Part shown: one piece after another, positions 27,249-35,954 of the stretch
Numbering within the stretch: the first letter of the stretch is position 1
How the letters are laid out: each line of letters begins with the position of its first letter
Origin: Pseudomonas sp. PDM05
GTDB taxonomy: Bacteria; Pseudomonadota; Gammaproteobacteria; Pseudomonadales; Pseudomonadaceae
Assembly (NCBI RefSeq): GCF_014851685.1
Contig: NZ_JACVAC010000007.1
Span: forward strand, 1-64,000
Direction: 5' to 3'
DNA: 64,000 nucleotides
Translations under genes and position numbers: made by a program
Notes under the pieces: generated by a model
The model's input: only the letters and a program-made list of their open reading frames with translations
Told to the model about the DNA's origin: nothing
Databases searched by the model: none

Positions 27249-28675
27249 ACGGCGTGTTTATCAACGGTGAATGGCTGGCCGGTGGCGAGATGCTGGAGGT
27301 GATCAACCCGGCCACCGAAGCGGTGTTGGCGCACGTCAGCGTGGGCAATGCCGCGGCGGTAACGCGGGCGGTGGACGCGGCCAGTGCGGCATTCGGCGAC
27401 TGGTCGAAAAGCACTGGCAGGGACCGCGGCGCACTGTTGCGCAAGGTCGCCAAAGGCGTGGCCGAGCAGCGCGAACCGCTGATGCAGTTGCAATCGAGCA
27501 ACAACGGCAAACCGCTGTTTGAGGCGGGTATCGATGTAGACGACGTGATCGCCACCTTCGAGTACTACGCCGCGATTGCCGAGGACATGGACGCCGGGCA
27601 GGACCGTCCGGTCGAGTTGCCCACCACGGATTTCAGCGCACGCTTGCGCCGCGAACCGTGCGGCGTGGTGGGGCTGATTGTACCGTGGAATTTTCCGATG
27701 GTGACCACCGCCTGGAAACTCGCGCCGGCCCTCGCCGCCGGCTGCTGCGTGGTGCTCAAACCGTCGGAGGTCACGCCGTTGGCCGAGCTGCAACTGGCGC
27801 GGATCATCGCCGCTGCGGGCTTCCCGGCGGGCGTGTTCAACCTGGTCTGCGGCACCGGCCTGGCGGTGGGTGCGCCGCTGGCAGCGGACCGGCGCGTGGC
27901 GAAGATTTCCTTCACCGGCAGCAATGCCGTGGGGGTGCAGGTGATGCAGCGCGCGGCCGAAACCATCAAGGGCGTAAGCCTGGAATTGGGCGGCAAATCT
28001 TCGCTGCTGGTACTGGCCGATGCCGACCTCGACCTCGCCGTAGAGCTGGCGTGCGGCGGTGGTTTTTTCAACGCGGGACAGATCTGTTCGGCGACCAGCC
28101 GCGTGCTGGTGGCCGACAATTTGGCCGACGAATTCCTACGCCGTTTGCAGCTGCGCGCTGAAGGCATCCGCGTGGCAGATCCGTTTGCCGACGAGGTGGA
28201 AATGGGTGCGCTGATCAACCGTGCGCAATACCAGCGCGTGCTCGGGCACATCAGACGCGGTATCGAGGACGGCGCGCGGTTAGTCTGCGGCGGTGAGCGT
28301 CCGGCGCAACTGACGCAGGGCTTTTTCATCCGGCCGACGGTGTTTACCGATGTGCCCTTGGACAGCGCGTTGTGGAACGAAGAGATCTTCGGCCCGGTGC
28401 TGTGTGTCAGACGTTTTGCCACTGAAGCCGAGGCAATTGCCTTGGCCAACGACAGCGATTTCGGGCTGGTGGCCAGTGTGGTCAGCAGTGATGCCGAAAC
28501 CGCCGCGCGCGTGGCCAATGGGTTGCAGGCCGGGCTGGTGTGGATCAATGCACCGCAGGTGATCTTCCCGCAGACGGCGTGGGGTGGTTACAAGCAGAGC
28601 AGCATCGGCCGCGAGCTGGGGCCGTGGGGGTTGGCGGCGTTTCAGGAGGTCAAGCATGTGATCAGGCCCACCTGA
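27245..28675 (+). CDS. Aldehyde dehydrogenase, partner of the 2-oxoacid decarboxylase
   Basis: A 476-aa NAD(P)-dependent aldehyde dehydrogenase. The active-site Glu is in VSLELGGKSS and the catalytic Cys in FNAGQICSATSR; the PWNFP and FTGSNAVG segments are also present. ATG 27245 overlaps the decarboxylase stop (ATGA), implying coupled translation and shared flux. Together they would oxidise 4-guanidinobutyraldehyde to 4-guanidinobutyrate. Specificity is inferred from pairing; the family also includes betaine- and aminobutyraldehyde dehydrogenases. Confidence 0.87.
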   Translation: MNGVFINGEWLAGGEMLEVINPATEAVLAHVSVGNAAAVTRAVDAASAAFGDWSKSTGRDRGALLRKVAKGVAEQREPLMQLQSSNNGKPLFEAGIDVDDVIATFEYYAAIAEDMDAGQDRPVELPTTDFSARLRREPCGVVGLIVPWNFPMVTTAWKLAPALAAGCCVVLKPSEVTPLAELQLARIIAAAGFPAGVFNLVCGTGLAVGAPLAADRRVAKISFTGSNAVGVQVMQRAAETIKGVSLELGGKSSLLVLADADLDLAVELACGGGFFNAGQICSATSRVLVADNLADEFLRRLQLRAEGIRVADPFADEVEMGALINRAQYQRVLGHIRRGIEDGARLVCGGERPAQLTQGFFIRPTVFTDVPLDSALWNEEIFGPVLCVRRFATEAEAIALANDSDFGLVASVVSSDAETAARVANGLQAGLVWINAPQVIFPQTAWGGYKQSSIGRELGPWGLAAFQEVKHVIRPT

Positions 28676-28703
28676 CACTGAAGTTCGCCTGTCGGCGCGA
28701 GAT

Positions 28704-28796
28704 TGTGTGGGAGCGGGCTTGCTCGCGAATGCAGTGTGTCAGTCGCTGAAGGTATTGACTGATACACCGCTTTCGCGAGCAAGCCCGCTCCCACAC
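28704..28796. repeat. REP pair (REPIN)
   Basis: Inverted TTGCTCGCGAA-type cores downstream of the aldehyde dehydrogenase gene. Confidence 0.9.
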
Positions 28797-28927
28797 AAGC
28801 CAGTTTCCGCATTTAGAGAGGTGGTGTGTCAGCGACCTGCATTTTTTCAATAGTGCCTGCGACTTTCTGATTTGCCCCCCTGCCCCGCCCGTGGCCTGAT
28901 TCGCCCTTGTTCACTCAAGGCAGGCCC

Positions 28928-30115
28928 ATGGAAAACGTTCACGCAAAACCCACCACCGCCGTTTGGCTGATGATCAGCGTGGTGCTGGTCGCCCTTAACC
29001 TGCGCCCCTCGATGGCGGCGGTCGGCCCGTTGTTGTCGTCGATACGCGGCGAGGTGCCGTTGAGTTTCAGCAGTGCCGCCTTGCTGACCATGTTGCCGGT
29101 GATGGCCATGGGGCTGGCGATGTTTTTTGGCATGGGCGTGGCCAAGCGCATTGGCGAGCACCGCAGCATTGTGTGGTCGCTGGTGGTGATTGGCGTGGCG
29201 ACGCTGTCACGGTTGTTTTTGGATTCGGCGCTGGAGTTGATCGTCAGCGCGATTGCCGCCGGGGTCGGGATCGCCTTGATCCAGGCGTTGATGCCGGCGC
29301 TGATCAAGTCGCGCTTCAGCGATAACGTCTCGCTGTTCATGGGCTTGTACGTCACTGCGATCATGGGCGGCGCGGCATTGGCGGCGTCGTTCGCGCCGTT
29401 CGTGCAGGTGCAGACCGGCAGCTGGCGCATCGGCCTGGCCGTGTGGGCGCTGCTCGCGCTGCTGGCCCTGGTGTGCTGGTACAAACAGCGCGCAGCATTG
29501 CCGCCGTTGCCCCACGCCGCTGCCGGCGCGCAGGAGTCGTTTTTCGGCAACCGCCGCGCCTGGCTGCTGGCGGTTTTTTTTGGGCTCGGTACAGCGTCCT
29601 ACACCTGTGTACTGGCGTGGCTGGCGCCGTACTACGTGGAGCAAGGCTGGAGTGAACAGAACGCCGGTTTGCTCCTGGGTTTTCTGACGGCGATGGAAGT
29701 GGTTTCCGGCTTGGTCACCCCGGCTATCGCCAACCGTCGCCAGGATAAACGCGGTGTGGTCGCCGTGTTGCTGGTGCTGATCATCCTGGGTTTCTGCGGC
29801 CTGATCCTCAGCCCGCAACACCTGAGCCTGCTGTGGCCGTGCCTGCTCGGCCTGGGCATCGGCGGGCTGTTCCCGATGAGCCTGATCCTGTCGCTAGACC
29901 ATCTGCACAACCCGCGCCGCGCCGGTGGCCTGACTGCGTTTGTGCAAGGCGTGGGCTACCTCATTGCGGGCTTGTCACCGCTGATCGCCGGGATGATCCG
30001 CGACCAGTTGGGCAGCTTCGAATGGGCTTGGTGGTCGCTGACAGCGGTAGTGGTGGTGATGCTGCTGATCGTCACGCGCTTCGACCCCAGGCATTACGCC
30101 CGCCATATCCGCTGA
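28928..30115 (+). CDS. MFS transporter, CynX/NimT family
   Basis: A 395-aa polytopic membrane protein with about 12 hydrophobic segments. The N-terminal VALNLRPSMAAVGPLLSSIR is the signature of the cyanate/2-nitroimidazole (CynX/NimT) branch of the major facilitator superfamily. The transported compound is unknown. The start is taken at ATG 28928 (MENVHAKPTT), with AAGGCAGG upstream; a TTG at 28907 is possible but less likely. A LysR gene follows on the same strand after 137 bp. Confidence 0.85.
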   Translation: MENVHAKPTTAVWLMISVVLVALNLRPSMAAVGPLLSSIRGEVPLSFSSAALLTMLPVMAMGLAMFFGMGVAKRIGEHRSIVWSLVVIGVATLSRLFLDSALELIVSAIAAGVGIALIQALMPALIKSRFSDNVSLFMGLYVTAIMGGAALAASFAPFVQVQTGSWRIGLAVWALLALLALVCWYKQRAALPPLPHAAAGAQESFFGNRRAWLLAVFFGLGTASYTCVLAWLAPYYVEQGWSEQNAGLLLGFLTAMEVVSGLVTPAIANRRQDKRGVVAVLLVLIILGFCGLILSPQHLSLLWPCLLGLGIGGLFPMSLILSLDHLHNPRRAGGLTAFVQGVGYLIAGLSPLIAGMIRDQLGSFEWAWWSLTAVVVVMLLIVTRFDPRHYARHIR

Positions 30116-30252
30116 CGTCGTGTTGCCAACAGTATTTGTCTCACGCCAAACATAGAAACGCCCTACAGAGCTTTCTAATGGTACGGCCGTTCCGTTAAGC
30201 TTTTGCGCTGTCTTGTACTGAGTTCGGTACAACGGGTTTACGGACGAAACCG

Positions 30253-31188
30253 ATGTTAAACAGTAACTTGCTCAGAAAGCTCGATATGCAGGACTTGATG
30301 GTGTTTATCGCCGTCTACGACCAGAGCAGCGTTACCGACGTGTCCGAAACACTGTTCGTCAGCCAGTCAACCGTGAGCTACAGCCTGAAGAAACTGCGCA
30401 CCAGTTTTGAAGATGAGCTGTTTATCAACACGCGGGCGGGCATGCGTCCGACGTACAAGGCCACCAGCATGTATGGCCATGTGCAGAAGATCCTTGAAAG
30501 CATCAACCTGTGCCACGCCGGTGGCCAGGCGTTTGATCCGACGCAAAAGGCGGTGACCTTCAATGTGTGTGCTCCGGAGTATTTCGAGCAGTTGATCCTG
30601 CCGCGCCTGCTGAAGAACTTCGACCGCGCCGACCTGCCGGTGATCGTCAATGTGCAGAAACTGGAAACCGACATCCCGGCCGACGACCTGCGCGAAGGCC
30701 GCCTGGATCTGGTGATCTGCTTCGGCCCGCACTTTCACCGCGCCCACAAAGACTTCAAGACCCAGATGCTGCTGGAAGACGACCTGGTGTGCGTATTCGA
30801 CAAGCGCTCGGCGCCGAAAGAGCCGGCGTTCAGCCTGCAATCCTTCATCGAACGGCGCCACGTATTTCCCACGCCGTGGACCTCCGACACCAACATGATC
30901 GACGGCTGGCTCGCGCGCCAGGCCCACAAGCGCCAAGTGATTGCCCGCGCCAACAGCTATAGCGCCGCGCTGAAGATGATCACCGGCACTGACTTTATCG
31001 TCACCCTGCCGCGCCGCGTGCAGAAGCTGCTGGCCCCCGCCACTGTGTTTGGCCACTGCGAGGCGCCCAACGGGTTGCCGGGGTTCACCCTGGATATGCA
31101 ATGGAACGAAACCAGTGAGCAGGACAGTGCCAATACGTGGTTTCGTGAGCAGGTGGTGAAAGTCTGCGCTGACCAGGGCTTGCTATAA
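30253..31188 (+). CDS. LysR-family transcriptional regulator
   Basis: A 311-aa LysR regulator of the NodD/LeuO-like type: the helix-turn-helix region is LDMQDLMVFIAVYDQSSVTD then TLFVSQSTVSYSLKKLR. The effector domain carries the HVFPTPWTSD and FIVTLPRRVQ segments typical of this branch. The gene stands between the CynX-type transporter and a convergent tautomerase gene; it may regulate the transporter, but the arrangement is not divergent, so this is uncertain. Confidence 0.86.
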   Translation: MLNSNLLRKLDMQDLMVFIAVYDQSSVTDVSETLFVSQSTVSYSLKKLRTSFEDELFINTRAGMRPTYKATSMYGHVQKILESINLCHAGGQAFDPTQKAVTFNVCAPEYFEQLILPRLLKNFDRADLPVIVNVQKLETDIPADDLREGRLDLVICFGPHFHRAHKDFKTQMLLEDDLVCVFDKRSAPKEPAFSLQSFIERRHVFPTPWTSDTNMIDGWLARQAHKRQVIARANSYSAALKMITGTDFIVTLPRRVQKLLAPATVFGHCEAPNGLPGFTLDMQWNETSEQDSANTWFREQVVKVCADQGLL

Positions 31189-31196
31189 CGCTTTGC

Positions 31197-31222
31197 GGTG
31201 AGGGAGCTTGCTCCCTCGCCAC
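31197..31222. repeat. Single hairpin repeat (GTGAGGGAGCTTGCTCCCTC)
   Basis: A self-complementary element, GTGAGGGAGCTTGCTCCCTC, just after the LysR stop. It resembles another Pseudomonas extragenic palindrome family, not the GTGGGAGC REP, and could also act as a transcript end for the two convergent genes. Confidence 0.65.
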
Positions 31223-31235
31223 AAGGGGTTGTGGG

Positions 31236-31598
31236 TCAGCCGATGGCGACTTTGCTGTAGGAATCGCGATCTATATCCAGCAGTTCGACGCTCAATTGAA
31301 CCTGCACGCCTTCAGGCCACACATTGAGCTCCTGCAACACAGCCAGCAGGCTTTCCGAGAGTTGCTTCTTGGCCTGCGGCGAACGCCCACTGAGCAATGC
31401 CAGGCGCACCGCAACAAACCCACGCTCGTTCAGGCCGGTGCCGACACGGAAATTCTCGACCTTGCACGCACGGCTCTTGATGTCGAACTCGGCGCCGAAC
31501 TGACCGGAGGCCACCAACGCATGGTTCAGGCGCAACAAGGCCTTGTCGGTGTCCAGTTGCGTCAGGTTGGCGGTGTATTCCAGGTGCAGGTGCGGCAT
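31236..31598 (-). CDS. 5-carboxymethyl-2-hydroxymuconate isomerase-like tautomerase
   Basis: A 120-aa tautomerase-superfamily protein. Pro2 of MPHLHLEYTANL would be the catalytic base after Met removal. The length and sequence fit the CHMI (HpaF/HpcD) group, which isomerises a ring-cleavage product in homoprotocatechuate degradation. No other hpa gene is in the window, so the physiological substrate is unsure. ATG 31598 has GGAGA five bases upstream. It follows the LysR gene on the same strand after 55 bp. Confidence 0.83.
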   Translation of the reverse strand: MPHLHLEYTANLTQLDTDKALLRLNHALVASGQFGAEFDIKSRACKVENFRVGTGLNERGFVAVRLALLSGRSPQAKKQLSESLLAVLQELNVWPEGVQVQLSVELLDIDRDSYSKVAIG

Positions 31599-31653
31599 GG
31601 GTGTCTCCGAGGCTAACGTAGGAAGATTTCTAGATATATCACGGATAAACGCC

Positions 31654-32577
31654 TCAGGCTTGGGTTGCCAGGCCGCGGTCACTCATAAACGCTTCCAGTC
31701 GTGAACGCACCCAGCGCTCGGCCGGGTCGGTGTCCACGTGGCTGAGCCAGACCATGGACAAATCCAGGGTTGGCGTCTCGAACGGAAACGGCTCGCAGAA
31801 CAGGTTGCCCGACACGGCCATGGCCTCGGCGGTGTAGTCCGGCAGGCTGGCGATCAGATCGGTGCCGGCCAGCAGCGCCGGCAATGCGCTGTATTGCGGC
31901 ACCGATAACACCACCTGGCGCTTGCGGCCGATCTCTGCCAGCCACTCATCGGCAAACCCGGAGACATTGGCGGTGTGGGACACCAGCACATGGGGCCGTG
32001 AGCAATATTCATCGAGGGTCAGCGGTGTGTCGGACGCGTCGGCGCGCAGGATGCGCGGGCGGATATGGCGCAGCAGTTTGCGCTTGGCATTGGCCGGCAG
32101 GCCACGGGTCTGGGTGATGCCCACGGTGATGTCGCCAGACGCGAGCAGATCGGGAATGCGCCAGTAGTCGACGTGCTGCACCACGAACACCACCTTCGGC
32201 GCTTCGCTGCGCAGACTGCGCAGCAAAGGCGGCAGCAGGCCGAACTCGACATCGTCGGACAGGCCGATACGAAAGGTCATGGAACTGATCGAGGGGTCGA
32301 AATCGTGAGTCAGGCTCAAGGCTGACGACAGCGAATCCAAAGCCGGCGACAAGTGCTGGATGATTTCCTCGGCGCGCGCGGTGGGTTCCATGCGATGACC
32401 GACGCGAATGAACAGCGGATCGTTGAACAATGTGCGCAGACGGTTGAGCGCCGAACTGATGGTGGGCTGGCCGAGAAACAACTTCTCCGCGACCCGCGTG
32501 ACGTTGCGCTCCAGCATCAGTGCTTCGAAGACCACCATCAGGTTGATGTCGGCCTTGCGTAATTCATTGCGATTCAT
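31654..32577 (-). CDS. LysR-family transcriptional regulator
   Basis: A 307-aa NodD/LeuO-like LysR regulator (LRKADINLMVVFEALMLERN, then LFLGQPTISSALNRLRTLF). ATG 32577 is chosen for the AGG-rich ribosome-binding site (GGGCAGG); the next in-frame Met upstream would extend it by seven residues. It is upstream of the tautomerase gene on the same strand, so the two could be cotranscribed. The target and inducer are unknown. Confidence 0.87.
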   Translation of the reverse strand: MNRNELRKADINLMVVFEALMLERNVTRVAEKLFLGQPTISSALNRLRTLFNDPLFIRVGHRMEPTARAEEIIQHLSPALDSLSSALSLTHDFDPSISSMTFRIGLSDDVEFGLLPPLLRSLRSEAPKVVFVVQHVDYWRIPDLLASGDITVGITQTRGLPANAKRKLLRHIRPRILRADASDTPLTLDEYCSRPHVLVSHTANVSGFADEWLAEIGRKRQVVLSVPQYSALPALLAGTDLIASLPDYTAEAMAVSGNLFCEPFPFETPTLDLSMVWLSHVDTDPAERWVRSRLEAFMSDRGLATQA

Positions 32578-32705
32578 CGGCGCCTGCCCTTTCCCCACGA
32601 CAAGCCGCAGTGTAGGAAGCCCGCGGGGCTGCGTCTATGTGCACACTGTTCATCCGGCGGCTTTGGGACTATAAATCAGCGCTTGAAGGTCGCGGGAACA
32701 CCATC

Positions 32706-32882
32706 GTGTGGGTCATTATCGCCTTGGCCATTGTCGTGGCCGGGTTCTGTATCTGGGTTGTTCAGTTCATCGCCTCCCCCACCGTGAGGACGCTACTGCG
32801 CGTGTTCATCGGTTTGTGCCTGGCGGCGGTGATCGCCTTTGTGGTGCTGGCGGCGGGGTTTCCGACGTCGTTGCTGGTGTAG
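32706..32882 (+). CDS. Small membrane protein, two predicted helices (tentative)
   Basis: A 58-aa frame starting at GTG 32706 encodes IIALAIVVAGFCIWVVQFIA and then FIGLCLAAVIAFVVLAAGF, two strongly hydrophobic segments joined by a short Thr/Arg loop. An upstream ATG at 32637 would extend the N-terminus by 23 residues. There is no strong ribosome-binding site. The clean two-helix pattern supports coding, but I do not recognise it. Confidence 0.45.
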   Translation: MWVIIALAIVVAGFCIWVVQFIASPTVRTLLRVFIGLCLAAVIAFVVLAAGFPTSLLV

Positions 32883-33017
32883 TGCCCTTTTTGTCTGCTT
32901 GTGGAATGGATGCCCTGCTGTGATAAAACCAACCCTCTGCCTCGCCTCGCTGCTGTTGATGGCCAGCTACCGCCCAGGGCTGCTACCTCTGCCCACTACC
33001 GACAAGGACCGCCAACC

Positions 33018-33410
33018 ATGAAATTTGCCTACACCATCATCTACGTGCCCGACGTGGCCGCCTCCCTGGATTTTTTTGAAAAAGCCTTCGGCTTCAGTCG
33101 CCGTTTCCTGCATGAATCCGGCACGTATGGCGAGCTGGAAACTGGCGAGACCACGCTCTCGTTCGCTGCCCATGAACTGGGGGAGATGAATTTCCCCGGC
33201 GGCCATGTGCAGGCGCATGCCTCCAAGCAGCCCTTGGGCATGGAGGTGGGGTTTGTGACTGAAGACGTGCTCGTCGCCCATGCCAAGGCCCTTGAACACG
33301 GCGCGACCGAACTGTCGGGGCCGAGCGCCAAGCCGTGGGGGCAAGTGGTGTCGTATGTACGCTGCCCGGATGGGACGCTAGTGGAGTTGTGCACACCTAT
33401 CCAAGGCTGA
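33018..33410 (+). CDS. VOC-family (glyoxalase/bleomycin resistance-like) protein
   Basis: A 130-aa vicinal-oxygen-chelate fold protein built of two beta-alpha-beta-beta-beta modules: FAYTIIYVPDVAASLDFFEK starts the first and LGMEVGFVTEDVLVAHAKA the second. The C-terminal DGTLVELCTP carries the usual metal-ligand Glu. Such small VOC proteins are lyases, dioxygenase-like enzymes or antibiotic-binding proteins; the substrate is unknown. ATG 33018 is chosen from the fold start; a short upstream frame ends in an ATGA overlap with it. Confidence 0.85.
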   Translation: MKFAYTIIYVPDVAASLDFFEKAFGFSRRFLHESGTYGELETGETTLSFAAHELGEMNFPGGHVQAHASKQPLGMEVGFVTEDVLVAHAKALEHGATELSGPSAKPWGQVVSYVRCPDGTLVELCTPIQG

Positions 33411-33422
33411 ACATAGAAACCC

Positions 33423-33528
33423 TGTGGGAGCGGGCTTGCTCGCGAAGGCGGTGGGTCAGTTGAAGTATCTGTAACTGACACACCGCCTTCGCGAGCAAGC
33501 CCGCTCCCACACAAGCCCGCTCCCACAT
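33423..33528. repeat. REP pair with duplicated right arm
   Basis: Inverted cores in which the right arm is followed by a second copy of AAGCCCGCTCCCACA, the same arrangement seen at 137-235. Confidence 0.9.
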
Positions 33529-33549
33529 TTGATCTTCACCGCCGAGGGA

Positions 33550-33699
33550 TCAGGGTTTGAGCGGACGCTCCTGATCCCGTTCGGAAAGTTCTGTACCGTC
33601 GTCTGGATGCTTCCAGGTCTGTGGCTTTTCTTCCTCACGTCGCCGGGGTTGCTCACCCTGTGGCACTTCCCGTGGTTTCTGTTTGTCAGTCATGTCCAT
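33550..33699 (-). CDS. Small hydrophilic charged protein (49 aa)
   Basis: The minus strand encodes MDMTDKQKPREVPQGEQPRR, continuing through REEEKPQTWKHPDDGTELSE to a stop at 33552-33550. The protein is almost entirely charged or polar, with no hydrophobic core, and is probably disordered. AAGGA and GGAG sites sit at good distances before ATG 33699 and ATG 33693. The function is unknown; similar short Lys/Glu/Pro proteins are common in Pseudomonas and escape annotation. Confidence 0.6.
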   Translation of the reverse strand: MDMTDKQKPREVPQGEQPRRREEEKPQTWKHPDDGTELSERDQERPLKP

Positions 33700-33891
33700 C
33701 TCCGGTCCTTAAAAATGGGTCGCACCTTCAAGCATAGAACAGCGTCGGCATTTGCGGCGGGGCCGGCCATTGACAACCAACGCGCATCAATCCATCCAAA
33801 TTTGTCACTTTTCATTTCTAAATGTGTCAGCCACTATTCTAGGTCTTAAGCGAAACAAGCACTTTTAAAAGAACGCTGGAGACACAAAACC

Positions 33892-35196
33892 ATGACTAGT
33901 CCAACCCGGCCCGACGCTGCCCACTCTAAAGTTGGCGCGGTATTTCGCGTGACTTCGGGTAACTTCCTTGAACAGTTCGACTTTTTTCTGTTCGGTTTCT
34001 ACGCCACCTACATTGCTGCCGCGTTCTTCCCCGCCGCTAATGAGTTTGCGTCATTAATGATGACCTTCGCCGTGTTCGGCGCAGGGTTCCTGATGCGTCC
34101 ATTGGGCGCGATCATCTTGGGCGCCTACATCGATGACGTCGGCCGCCGCAAAGGGTTGATCGTGACCCTGTCGATCATGGCCAGCGGCACGCTGTTGATC
34201 GTGCTGGTGCCCGGTTATCACAGCATTGGCCTCTGGGCGCCGTTGCTGGTGCTGCTGGGACGCCTGCTGCAAGGCTTCTCGGCCGGCGCGGAGCTGGGCG
34301 GTGTGTCGGTGTACCTGGCCGAAATGGCCACCCCGGGCCGCAAAGGCTTCTACACCAGCTGGCAGTCGGGCAGCCAACAGATCTCCATCGTGGTCGCCGC
34401 CGCACTCGGTTACGGCCTGAACGTGTGGATGGAGCCCTCCGTGGTCGCCGATTGGGGCTGGCGCATTCCGTTTGCCGTCGGTTGCGTGATCATTCCGTTC
34501 ATCTTTGTGCTGCGGCGCAACCTGCAGGAAACCGAAGAGTTCGCCAACCGCAAGCATCGCCCGACCATGCGCGAAGTGCTGGCCACCCTGGTGAAGAACT
34601 GGAGCGTGGTCATCGGCGGCATGCTGATGGTGGCGATGACCACCACCGCGTTCTACCTGATCACCGTGTACGCGCCGACCTTCGGCAAGACCGTGCTGCA
34701 ACTGAGCACGTCCGACGCGCTGCTGGTGACCTTGCTGGTGGCCGTGTCGAACTTTGTCTGGCTGCCCATCGGTGGCACCTTGAGCGACCGTTTCGGGCGC
34801 AAGCCGGTGCTGATCGCCATGACGACGCTGACCGTTCTCACGGCTTACCCAGCACTGTCCTACGTGGTGAACGCACCCAGCTTTGCCCATATGCTGGAAA
34901 CCCTGCTGTGGTTCTCCTTCCTGTATGGCATGTACAACGGCGCAATGATCCCGGCCCTTACCGAGATCATGCCGGTGGAAGTGCGCGTGGCCGGTTTCTC
35001 CCTGGCCTATAGCCTGGCGACCGCGATCTTCGGCGGTTTCACCCCGGCGATCTCCACCTGGTTCATCCACATCACTGAGGACAAGGCTTCGCCGGCCTAC
35101 TGGATGATGTTCGCCGCAGCCTGCGCGCTGTGCTCGACCCTGGCCCTGTATCGCCGCGCCAACAGTCGCGGCCAGGTGATGCAGGGGACGGCATGA
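33892..35196 (+). CDS. MFS citrate/tricarballylate-type proton symporter (MHS family)
   Basis: A 434-aa transporter of the metabolite:H+ symporter family. The N-terminal [20 protein letters not shown], the loop [13 protein letters not shown] and the [18 protein letters not shown] segment are typical of CitA/tricarballylate and dicarboxylate symporters. It probably imports a tricarboxylate. Its stop overlaps the start of the periplasmic binding protein gene (ATGA at 35193-35196), an unusual pairing because MFS carriers do not need a binding protein. Confidence 0.87.
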   Translation: MTSPTRPDAAHSKVGAVFRVTSGNFLEQFDFFLFGFYATYIAAAFFPAANEFASLMMTFAVFGAGFLMRPLGAIILGAYIDDVGRRKGLIVTLSIMASGTLLIVLVPGYHSIGLWAPLLVLLGRLLQGFSAGAELGGVSVYLAEMATPGRKGFYTSWQSGSQQISIVVAAALGYGLNVWMEPSVVADWGWRIPFAVGCVIIPFIFVLRRNLQETEEFANRKHRPTMREVLATLVKNWSVVIGGMLMVAMTTTAFYLITVYAPTFGKTVLQLSTSDALLVTLLVAVSNFVWLPIGGTLSDRFGRKPVLIAMTTLTVLTAYPALSYVVNAPSFAHMLETLLWFSFLYGMYNGAMIPALTEIMPVEVRVAGFSLAYSLATAIFGGFTPAISTWFIHITEDKASPAYWMMFAAACALCSTLALYRRANSRGQVMQGTA

Positions 35197-35954
35197 TGAA
35201 GCCGCTGCTCAATACCCTGACGGCCCTGGCCCTCGGTGCGCTGGCGCTGGCGGCCCAGGCCGAGGAGCTCAAGGTGATGACCTCCGGAGGTTTCACCGCT
35301 GCCTATAAACTACTGGGCCCGCAATACGCCCAGCAGAGCGGCGACACCCTGGACACCATTCTCGGCCCGTCGATGGGCAAGGCACCGGAAGCGATTCCCA
35401 ACCGCCTGGCCCGTGGCGAACACGCTGACGTGGTGATCATGGTCGGCTACGCCCTGGATGACCTGATCAAGCAGGGCAAGGTCGACAAGGCCTCCCGCGT
35501 GGAACTGGCGGACTCGCGCATCGGCCTGGTGGTGAAGGAAGGCGCGCCCAAACCGGCGATCGGCACCGATGCCGAGCTCAAGGCAGTGCTGAGCAAGGCC
35601 AAGTCCGTGGCGTATTCGGACAGTGCCAGCGGTGTGTATGTCGAGAAGGAGTTGTTCCACAAACTCGGCATGCCGGCCAAGGGCAATATGATCGAACGCA
35701 TCCCGGTGGCCTCGGTGGTCGCGAAGGGGGACTACGAAGTCGGTCTACAGCAGGTCGCGGAATTGTTACCAGTGCCAGGGGTGACTTACGTCGGAAAAAT
35801 CCCGGAGGACGTGCAGTCTGTGACGCGTTTTGCGGCGGGTATTCCCGTCAATGCCGAACACCCGGCGCAGGCCAAGGCGTTGCTGCAATTCCTCGCCTCG
35901 CCCGCAGCGCAACCGGTGGTGCAATCCACCGGCCTGGACTCGGTGTCACGCTGA
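35193..35954 (+). CDS. Periplasmic substrate-binding protein (ModA-like)
   Basis: A 253-aa exported protein: signal peptide [20 protein letters not shown], then a type II periplasmic-binding fold similar to the molybdate-binding ModA/extracellular solute-binding group ([31 protein letters not shown]). No ABC permease or ATPase lies nearby. It is translationally coupled to the symporter gene, so it may scavenge the same acid or act in sensing. Its stop overlaps the 3' end of the convergent LysR gene by nine bases. Confidence 0.85.
   Translation: MMKPLLNTLTALALGALALAAQAEELKVMTSGGFTAAYKLLGPQYAQQSGDTLDTILGPSMGKAPEAIPNRLARGEHADVVIMVGYALDDLIKQGKVDKASRVELADSRIGLVVKEGAPKPAIGTDAELKAVLSKAKSVAYSDSASGVYVEKELFHKLGMPAKGNMIERIPVASVVAKGDYEVGLQQVAELLPVPGVTYVGKIPEDVQSVTRFAAGIPVNAEHPAQAKALLQFLASPAAQPVVQSTGLDSVSR

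Noticed and set aside
28704..28796. REP pairs as a CRISPR array
   Set aside because: The copies are dispersed, inverted and without regular spacers. No cas genes are present. They are REP pairs.
32920..33020. 33-aa frame starting GTG 32920 just before the VOC gene
   Set aside because: It ends in an ATGA overlap with the VOC start and has a hydrophobic middle, so a leader peptide is conceivable, but there is no ribosome-binding site and nothing else supports it.
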